A DNA stretch of 64,000 bases from Cyrtodaria siliqua (lineage: Eukaryota; Mollusca; Bivalvia; Adapedonta; Hiatellidae), in the NCBI GenBank assembly GCA_037043455.1, contig JAWPHD010001141.1:1-64000 (forward strand), written 5' to 3'. Below are positions 55,831 to 64,000 of the stretch, one piece after another (the stretch's first letter is position 1; every line of letters begins with the position of its first letter). Both the position numbers and the translations under genes were made by a program. The notes beneath the pieces were generated by a model. The model was not told the DNA's origin. It saw only the letters and a list, made by a program, of their open reading frames with translations, and made no database searches.

Positions 55831-57703
55831 ACATTCTTCTGTCATATAGATGGAAATTTGTGAGACGTCAAAAATAAAACTGGAATGTAAATCAACGAAT
55901 TGCGAAACGTAATTTTGGTGAGAGTGTACTACTGTCATGCACATGTTAACACGTGCAAAGTTTGAAAGCTCTATAAGGCTTTATGTGTCTGAGAAATTCA
56001 CTTAAAAACAGACTTGAATCAACGTAAAACTTGTTTCGTACGGACGGGACAAACGGGAGGGATGATAATGATATCACTATATTCCCGCGATCCTATGCCC
56101 GCTCCATTTTCATGGCTTGGTATAAAAAGGCTAGCATACTCGTATATTAATATTTCAGTTTACTTACTGCAAATTTGTTCGCGTTCCGTAACATTTCGGA
56201 AAGGAACATCCATAGATCTACATACTTCTGCGTATCAATGGAACATCTAAACGTATGTATATCTCCATTAAAATAATGTTTTAAGGTAAATGTTTTTAAA
56301 TATGGTCAATTTTGATTGTTTGAATGACACATAAATTGTTAGTTTCAAAATGAATGCTGTTATTATTGCATAATTATGTGAAATTAGAAGAAAGAAACTA
56401 GTGTCAACATGTTTGAATGTAAATGCCCTAATCGTATTGTTTGTAACAAACTTCACAAGCTGGAGTGAGGAAGTTGAAATTGTTTTGCACTTTTTGTACT
56501 GTTGGCCTTTGTCAATCAACAATCAACAATTATATCACATAGATAGACACTTTTATTTCAAATTTTCAATAGGCTATGAAACCCGTGAGGATACAAATAC
56601 AAAATATAACATGGTAGCAGTGCAGTAATTATTACATATAATGTATATATATATGAAAACGGTAAATATATATTAGCGCACGCGTACACTCGTTGTTCGA
56701 GAATATACAGTTATATTCTATATAACAGTTCAATTCTTAATTTAAAAGCTTCATAAATAAATATACCTAAATTACGAAGTCTAACTTTATTTGTTGAGTT
56801 AATTGCTTCTATAAATGTAATCATGTTAGGACGTTTATAAAAATATTTAGATATATATTGATTCCTTAACATATTTCCTACTCAGTTTAAAGGGGCTGGG
56901 GTGATCTAGAAGAGGTATTGGTGTTCGTCCAAAATTCATAATGCGATTCAGTTCTTTTGTCCATCGCCACGTTCTTTCTTTCTTTTTTGTTTGTAAAATG
57001 AGATCAAAAGAATAACACGATTTGGTACAAACCAAAACTTATAGATTCTTTATTTTCCTCCAAGATGTAGGAGAGATGTTTATCATCACGTGTATTAGTT
57101 ACATCAACAACCAATTATCACCATTGTATGTATGCTATCTTGCCTTATCATGAGTAGATAAAATATTAGATTTGATTTCAAATATTGACTAGATACGTTA
57201 CTATGAAGACTACGTGCCTGAAGATAATAGATAATAGAAAGGACAACATGTAAGTATCTTATTCATGCTCCCCCTTTATAAATTACATATTTCTATGGCA
57301 TCTTGATATCTTTTATTTTGTTTCTAAGTTTATTCATTTCTATCAAATTATAATGTTAAGCGTTGATTATAAAGGTCTGTGACACTCTGTTAACTTCTAT
57401 ATGAGCGCTGGAAATGTGAAAAGTAGATACTATTAATATAATCCACCCTGAAATTGGGTACAACGATATCAGTATAGTTCCAAAACTTGACATTAAGGTA
57501 CACCACAGCATGTATCGTAGGCTGTGCCATAGCTAACGTATTTTACTATATATATATATTGCGAGGATACCTCTATTCACAGGCCAAACGAATGTATACT
57601 CAAAGGAAAAATAAAGGCGACACGGGAATTTCATCTATATATTGTATGCAGTCTAGCATTTTATCCCCAATATTGGCTGAATTCTATGCTCTGGCTTATC
57701 AGC
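55831..57703. other. Gene-free AT-rich DNA
   Basis: No conserved frame, no tandem array. Short frames at 56,014-56,250, 56,401-56,628 and 57,487-57,714 show no recognisable domain. Confidence 0.5.
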
Positions 57704-58008
57704 CAGGGGCGTAGCCAGAGCATTTTGGAGAGTACGCCCTTGTGGAGGGTGCGGGATGGGGTAGCCCCCTCCTGCTGGTGGGGGTCCGGGGAAATTTTGA
57801 AATCTGAGTGCAATTTCGGAGGTTTGTGGCTTCATTTGAGCGAAATTTTGGAGGCTCTTGCCTCCATTCATTAAGTGTGTTTTAAAAATAGTGCCTCACC
57901 CCCTACCCCACTTCAATTGTTATTGCTGATTTAAAAAATAAGCACTTTTATGTTTTCACATTCGATTTTCTAGAGTGGCGTACAGGAGTATACCTAAATA
58001 CGCCCCTG
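57704..58008. mobile_element. 305-bp MITE with CAGGGGCGTA termini
   Basis: Perfect 10-bp terminal inverted repeats CAGGGGCGTA/TACGCCCCTG. GC-richer than surroundings. A shorter relative is at 62,372. CAGGGGCG-type ends are typical of hAT-derived MITEs, but no 8-bp duplication is visible here. Confidence 0.7.
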
Positions 58009-60915
58009 CTGCTCTGACCACCCCTTGCGGAACCTGATATCCCTAATAAAAATGCTACAGGTTACAGAGGGTCATTTGTACAGGGACTTTTCTAACTGAG
58101 AACTGTTAATATGTAATTTATTGTATTTAATAGATCATATTGTTCTAATTCAAAGTAAAGAGTAGCAACATATTCATTTGGTTGAAAGGTAAAGATGAAT
58201 GTGTGAAAAAAAATACATGGCATATTAATAAATTTGTTATTAAGTCTGTGGTAATTGTTAAGATCGTTCTACATTTCTGTTTTGCTTATGCTGAAAATTA
58301 TGTGTGTTTCAAAGTCAAAAAAATATACGTTGATATTTTTTTCTAAAAGCATGTGAAGATTCAATCCCATCCATTAAAAATATTTCTGTCTCTGTTACAA
58401 AATCAAAATTTAGAAACAAGGAAGTATTAAATTTTATCATTCTATAGACCACAAATACCTTTCTTCTTTGCATTTTACGATAAGCTTGGAGGAGACTAGA
58501 AAAATATGACTTAAAAACACATTTTATGACAACGTGAACAAGCCACAGAAACTTGAACATACGGTTAAAAAACAAATCTTTAAGATTTTGCAAAAAGCTA
58601 ACACGGAGAATGTCAATAAGGAAACAGTATTACATGGTCGACATATGTTTATGTCAATCAATTATTTTGTATTGGCTGCACAAGTCAGCTAATGTATATC
58701 TTGGACTTGTCACAGAAAACACTCACATAATGAGCAGAACTGAAGTGTTCTTCCTATCAGGAATTTAAAGGTCCACATGGAGCAAATATGCGTTTTTATG
58801 GACCAGACAGTCGAGTTGCAAAACAGTGTGTTCATTTATATAGTACAGTGTTACCTCGACTTTTTCGAAGAAGAGAAAGCTATTGTCATCACTTGATCAT
58901 CATCTGCGTCCGGTTCAAGTTTAGTTGGTGATATCACCGAGTAAGTATTTCTTTTTTATATCGCCCCCATAAATAGATAAAATCACCCATATGAGTAGGT
59001 ACTATAACTCGTTCAAAATGAATACATACTAATATGTAGGGTTCTGGAAATATTTTGAATTTAATTTATTACGTTACGCATCACTCACATGTATAAGTGA
59101 TATCACTCGTCATGAGTATCAAAAGGTGGAGTCACCCATTGGTTCGGAATGCTGTTTAGAACATGTTTGTAATATCATATACATGTATATACAAATGAGC
59201 GATATCACTCATTCATATTATAAGGTGATATCACTGATTCGAATACTGGTGATATCTGGAAGTTTACATGCAGTTTATTATCTACTCAAAATACTAAAAA
59301 TAATTTCATTCAATCGATACATTAAAATTGTTTGTAGCTTGGTCACTGACATTTCCTTTGTATTTACCCAGTTGTAAATCACTGAATTGAAGAAAAAAAC
59401 ATGTGAGAATGACTGATATACTTTAACTACTAGTTATCGGAAGTTAGGGTATGGCAGACAGATGAAATGGACATTCAAGAAAACAAGTAAGAGTTGGTTG
59501 ATTTAAACACCTCGATGGGTAGATGGGAGTATAACCCATCTCGATGTCTTAATCAACCAACTCGGGGAGTAAAAACCATCTCGATGTCTTAATCAACCAA
59601 CTCGGTAAGACAATACTCTATCTAATTATGATGTATTAGATATTCTATATCGTAACACTACAGAACAAATTAACTTCATACCTATATTTCATATTCGTTT
59701 TTTTCCCACTCATGCAATATGTAATCAACGTTTCAAATGAAAAGGTTATACCTTATTATTATGTGAAAAAATGAGAGCCATAATGTTGCATAACATTATA
59801 GTGTAGCACAATTCCTTTACACTGTGTACTTTTGTATTTTTTAACTCAAAATAAACAACATAAAGATATATTAGTAAATGTTTAGATATCATTGCACATA
59901 AATGTTAATTGTTCTAGAATAAAAGTGAAACAACCTTAATAACGTATTGTAAAGTATTACTTTGCTAGTAAAACTGACCCATGTGTGTAGCTAGCCCCTC
60001 GTTTATGATTACCCCTTGTGGTGTAAAGTTGTTATCATAATGTAACGCCTTATTTACAGTAGGATGCTAATCAGATGCTTGAAAACTGGAGAAAACTCAC
60101 AAATGTGGCATAAAATGTTGGACTGTATGTACAATATGCTGCTGTTATTCGAATTGTACATGGCTACTCAAGATCTTTCCTTTCTGAAAAAAAAAAGACT
60201 GAAACAACACGTAACACAGCAAATAGTATTCCTGCAAAGTTTCATTATTGACAGAGTACACGTTTGGCGCAAACTTAGGATGCAGCATTTTGCAAACTCT
60301 TTACGTTAAATACAGTACTGAACTGGCTCAATTTTTGCAAAGAGGAACTTCAACCTTTATGAATTTCTTGTTACAACGTGTACTGTGATTAAAACGTCTA
60401 AAACATCACAGTTGTGTCCTTTCTCTAATTAACTGCAACTTTTTGGTTTACAAAACATCTTTGGATTTCCTTGGAATATATATATGCAGAATATATATAA
60501 TAATGCAGAATATATATAATATATAGCGGAAATTCCCGTGTCGCGTTTCTTTTTCCTTTCAGTATATGTCATAAAACATCACATAACATCACATCCTCCC
60601 GAGTAATAAAAACATTTTAATATTTATCACAAAGATTTAATTTAATATCACTTTTTTTGTAAACATTATAAGAAAGCACATTGATTACATGTATATTTTA
60701 TAAAAGTTATACTATATTACAGCAATTATAAAAAAATGAAACAATACAACAATATACACCTGGTAACCTATAACGTTTTCCCACTTATTTCAACTAGGTT
60801 AGAATGCTCCCATGATTATAGGGCCCTGCATTTATTGATGTTACTTTACAAACATGTATTTTCTTTTACACAGTCCTGCCCTTAATTAACGTATTAATAC
60901 ATGCGTAGTATATTC
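58009..60915. other. Gene-free AT-rich DNA with GATATC-rich patch and hairpin
   Basis: No gene recognised. 58,920-59,260 has many (G/C)GATATCAC and TCACTCAT variants. 59,491-59,603 forms a hairpin whose 3' arm is present twice. The frame 60,064-60,309 (81 codons) has no recognisable domain. Confidence 0.5.
59491..59603. repeat. Hairpin with a duplicated 3' arm
   Basis: GAGTTGGTTGATT...CTCGATGGGT (59,491-59,520) pairs with ACCCATCTCGATG...AATCAACCAACTC (59,533-59,562), and equally with a second copy of that arm at 59,575-59,603. Confidence 0.85.
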
Positions 60916-61119
60916 TTACGGATGGCGGGAGGTGTACAGTACTGGTTCTGGGTGGTCTGCATCCACCTAAAAAATCGACCACAAAAAAAATCGACCGTCA
61001 TATATAACCTTACGTGTGTCATGGATATAAATACTTAGGAATAAAAAGGAAGAGTATGTAGGTCTATGCATGTGTTGAAAATGACGTAAAACACCATACA
61101 AACAAACAAACAAATCATG
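60916..61119 (+). mobile_element. SINE-like repeat copy, plus orientation
   Basis: CTTACGGATGGCGGGAGGTG ... GGTGGTCTGC ... AAAAATCGACCGTCATATAT and GTTGAAAATGACGTAAAA, then (CAAA)n. The same series occurs inverted at 61,560-61,840. Confidence 0.65.
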
Positions 61120-61149
61120 TGCAGTGTGTGTCTATTCTAGATTAATGGA

Positions 61150-61341
61150 ATGAATGAATGAAAATGAATGAATGAATGAATGAATGAATGAATGAATGAA
61201 TGAATGAATGAATGAATGAATGAATGAATGCATGAATGAATGAATGAATGAATGAATGAATGAATGAATGAATGAATGAATGAATGAATGAATGAATGAA
61301 TGAATGAATGAATGAATGAATGAATGAATGAATGAATGAAT
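61150..61341. repeat. (GAAT)n microsatellite
   Basis: About 48 tetranucleotides with two breaks (GAAAATG near 61,160, GCATG near 61,230). Stop-free frames of Phe-Ile-His-Ser repeats are artefacts. It lies between two inverted SINE-like copies and is followed by GGTGTTTTACGGCACG, another mollusc repeat motif. Confidence 0.97.
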
Positions 61342-61559
61342 GGTGTTTTACGGCACGTCGACACATAAATAGGTCATATTGTGCGTGAATTATGAAGGAA
61401 TGAAGTAGTAATTAAAAATGATGTAAACGTATAAAGATAAAACTATATACAAATAAGGGATGATATGGTAGCAATATAAACTATGTATATATGTAAATCA
61501 AAAAATGCCCGCCAACGGGCTTGTCTGGATTAATGGACTGCATGTATTAAATACAAAAT

Positions 61560-61840
61560 ATGTAGGCTATGTATGGTATTTTACGTCATTTTCAACACAT
61601 GCATGATTTGTTTGTTTGTTTGTTTGTATGGTGTTTTACGTCATTTTCAACAGATAAGGTTATATATGACGGTCGATTTTTTGTGGTTGAGGCAGACCAC
61701 CAACTTTTCCTGTGTATAACCAGTACTTTCACCTCCCGCCATCCGTAAGAATCGACATTTCTCACAAGTCGAGTTCCCAATGGGATTCGAACCCGCAGCG
61801 GTGAGAGGCGAAGGTTTGCAACGCAACATCGTAACACTGC
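61560..61840 (-). mobile_element. SINE-like repeat copy, minus orientation, with tRNA-like head
   Basis: On minus: a head with B-box GCGGGTTCGAATCCC (about 61,782-61,796), then GATTCTTACGGATGGCGGG, the body shared with 60,916-61,119, and a tail GAAAATGACGTAAAA plus (CAAA)n. The A-box is degenerate. Confidence 0.6.
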
Positions 61841-62045
61841 ACATAAAGATCTTTACCTCAGTAGATCTATTGCATAGTATCCACGTCCGTACAATTTACT
61901 TCAATATAAAGTCGATATCATATCAGGGCATTTGCTAAAAAAAGTTCATCAAAATATTATGGTTTAATCAAACAAAATAGCTGAAAAACATAGTCTGACC
62001 ATCCCTCTTGGGGGAAGGAGGAGTCTGACCACCACTCTTGGGAGT

Positions 62046-62069
62046 GGGGGGGGGGGGGGGGGGGGGGGG
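62046..62069 (+). repeat. Poly(G) tract of 24 bases
   Basis: Uninterrupted G run in a patch with a duplicated TCTGACCA(C/T)C(A/C)CTCTTGGG. True length is uncertain in any assembly. Confidence 0.9.
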
Positions 62070-62371
62070 AAGGAGGAGGCAGCCGGGCCCCCATCACCCT
62101 GTTCCTATGCATATGCTAAATCTTAGGTTACAAATGATCTGCTTAAAAACAAGGTTTGTCAATCAATCAAAGTCGCCCTTTGGCACTGGGCCTTTTGGCG
62201 AGCTTTTCAGAAGAAGGTTATGGATGAAGAAGAGTCCGGGTGTAGAAGCCAGCATCCATCGTCAAAAGTGGTTTCGTGTAGAATCGCAGTATTAGATTTG
62301 TTCGGAGTGAAGGTAGCCTCTCTCTAGATGATTAAGTTGTGTTGCTTTAGACTTTACTTATATGGTATTAA

Positions 62372-62535
62372 CAGGGGCGTACCTGGGCATACTCACTGAC
62401 GCACAAGCAAACAAATAAAAAAGGCTAAAAATGCGAAAAATGCAATAAAAACTGAAGGTATATGGGGGTTAGGCACATTTGTGAATCCTAAACTCGATGG
62501 TGCATATACCTAAATTAGCCCCAGGAACGCCCCTG
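62372..62535. mobile_element. 164-bp MITE with CAGGGGCGT termini
   Basis: CAGGGGCGTACCTGGG at the left and CCAGGAACGCCCCTG at the right. Related by its ends to 57,704-58,008. Flanks GGTATTAA/GTATATCA are at best an imperfect target duplication. Confidence 0.6.
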
Positions 62536-63089
62536 GTATATCACGCTATCAAGGGCGGATACAGGACTTGCTATTATGAGGGGAAGAGGGACGGATCGCG
62601 CAACAATAACTTTTAAAACTACAGTTAAATATGACATATAGGCTATCTCTAGAGATGGATATATCTACTTACATATAATCTGAATAAACATTGTCTATTG
62701 TGTTGTGTAATGCATTTCCTATACTTTTCGGTTAAAATGTTTTATGATTGTAAAACTGCCTTAGTATTTATTTTGTAAACAAACTGTAACTAATATTGTA
62801 GAACTTGTGGCCCAACCCTTTTGCAAACTAATGTAAATGTTGCAATAAAATATGTTTAAACCATATTGTGTTGCGTTGGGTCGGATTCTAGATGGATTGG
62901 ACTGGAAAGGCGCAATTTTAACACCCTCACTATTTGGCGGCAAAGCTTCGATAACAATCGGAAAATCCGAGGTTAAAAACGAATGTTTACGGAATTGACG
63001 GATATTAACGACTTTGTACGAAGCAACCTATTACCCCACCACTCTGCAGTTTGCATGTAAAGCTTTGAGCGAAAAAAGGATTGAAATGT

Positions 63090-63308
63090 AACCAATGAAA
63101 ATCTTTCAATTTGGACCAATCGACCAAATCACTAGATATCCTTTCTGCCAATCAGAATTTCTTAAATATGCTCCAATGAAAACGTTGAACTATCAACCAA
63201 TGAAATTGCAGGACGAAGTGACGTAAACACAACTGTCCCACAATAATTTTATACAACCCAGAAATCATTGCGAAAATTACCCGCAACTTTCAAGTGTTGA
63301 TCTAAAAG
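63090..63308 (+). promoter_or_regulatory. Promoter-like block with five CCAAT boxes and a putative first exon
   Basis: CCAAT at 63,092, 63,116, 63,148, 63,173 and 63,197, all on the plus strand and mostly 24-25 bp apart. Then TGACGTAA (CRE-like, 63,219-63,226), TTTTATACAA (63,247-63,256) and, 50 bp on, a good donor AAAG|GTAAGA at 63,308/63,309. This looks like the promoter and untranslated first exon of a gene running right. A 54-codon frame from 63,835 is unrecognised, so the gene cannot be named. Confidence 0.4.
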
Positions 63309-64000
63309 GTAAGAAAACTTAGAAGAAATAATGTTTTTAACATAACAAATGAATGTCGCTCTAGACATAAACTCTTATTATCATCTACATCATGATTTTA
63401 TGAACAGTTTCATTCATAAACTGCCAATATGTCGTTACAGCAGTGTGGTATTGATTTACCGCTGAAAATTTGTCCGCCATTTTTGTTTGTTTTGGCGGTT
63501 TCCAACTACTTTTAGACTCGTTCATTATTAGGCTTGCAAGTTGTTACCATTTTATCTTTGTAAGCTGAATATAGTCACATTTGGTTTTCCTTCTGACAGT
63601 GCCTAATAAATAAATTGTAGGCAGTTGATTTAAAAGTTCGGACTTGTCTTTGTTTTGGCATGTCTCATTGTCTGACTGGAGTTCCCCAGTTTCTAAAAAT
63701 AAATGGAAAACCAATTTTGTACAATACGTAGTTTGACAACGATAAGAGTAAGAGTGGGACCATTTTAAAGCCAATATAATTTTTTTTCACTAAATAGTTT
63801 CCAGAAATAAACATTTAACTTGAAATCTGCCAACATGACCGGTGACCACCATTCATATGGAAGTTGTCGATCAATATTCACTGGTCATTTCAGGGCTTCT
63901 TTTCCTTCCCCAAGCAAATCATACATTTCCCTCTCTTTTGCTGAGAAAATTACCCTAATTTGGAAAAAAAAGAAGCATTAATTGACGGGTTTTATTCGCG
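63309..64000. other. Right-edge DNA, no recognised gene
   Basis: Possible first intron of a rightward gene. A possible exon-like frame on minus (63,551-63,695) is bordered by TTTATTTTTAG and ATG|GTAACA, but its sequence matches nothing I know. Confidence 0.4.

Noticed and set aside
60064..60309. 81-codon plus-strand frame
   Set aside because: No domain, no splice context, no neighbour evidence.
61137..61366. Phe-Ile-His-Ser repeat proteins on minus
   Set aside because: Translation of a (GAAT)n microsatellite.
63551..63695. Possible minus-strand exon bordered by TTTATTTTTAG and ATG|GTAACA
   Set aside because: The residues match no family I know and no partner exon was found; kept only as a note.

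Overview
The window is nuclear DNA from an intron-rich animal, most likely a bivalve mollusc. The reasons are small conserved exons split by long AT-rich introns, dispersed repeats built on GGGCCATAACTC units and a GTGTTTTACG-type repeat (both, as I recall, typical of molluscs), an env-bearing LTR element, and many minisatellites. The species is not determinable from sequence alone. No bacterial or organellar genes were seen.

Two real host genes were found, pointing away from each other. On the minus strand, CCZ1 (half of the MON1-CCZ1 exchange factor for Rab7) starts at 24,533 and runs off the left edge at base 1. Ten coding exons were placed with matching splice phases. A likely 5' untranslated exon ends at 25,612. 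Exon 5 is one base short of the length its flanking phases require, so the frame is broken there in this sequence. On the plus strand, HSPBAP1 (a JmjC-fold, cupin-type oxygenase-family protein) has seven in-phase coding exons from 35,532 to 54,228, giving 610 residues with the HxD...H metal triad intact, followed by a polyadenylation signal.

Everything else is repeat or mobile DNA, mostly inside introns. CCZ1 introns hold: a 3.1-kb element with ~161-bp internal repeats (1,007-4,135); a ~1.06-kb dispersed element (7,213-8,270); a 43-bp minisatellite (8,573-9,916); a 10.2-kb, 38-bp satellite with 3,195-bp and 1,199-bp higher-order duplications (11,755-21,997); and a 40-bp minisatellite whose unit contains the exon 2 splice donor (23,385-23,780). 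The 11-kb space between the genes holds a 5.0-kb foldback element (26,142-31,154) with nested insertions, a 280-bp palindrome, and a 3.6-kb TIR element (31,684-35,290) with a perfect 8-bp target duplication that carries a broken Ulp1/C48-type peptidase. HSPBAP1 introns hold a tRNA-like SINE, palindromic MITEs, an env-bearing Ty3/gypsy-type provirus (40,061-46,920, minus strand) with most of pol deleted, and four tandem arrays, two of which touch splice sites.

The right end (54,300-64,000) has no recognised gene. It holds small MITEs, microsatellites and, near 63,090-63,308, a promoter-like block with five CCAAT boxes followed by a good splice donor, possibly the start of a gene that continues beyond the window.

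The most notable points are the tandem arrays that seem to have grown from exon-intron boundaries in both genes, the near-identical satellite duplications, the collapsed env-bearing provirus with an intact unknown ORF, and the C48-bearing TIR element lying about 80 bp upstream of the first possible HSPBAP1 start.
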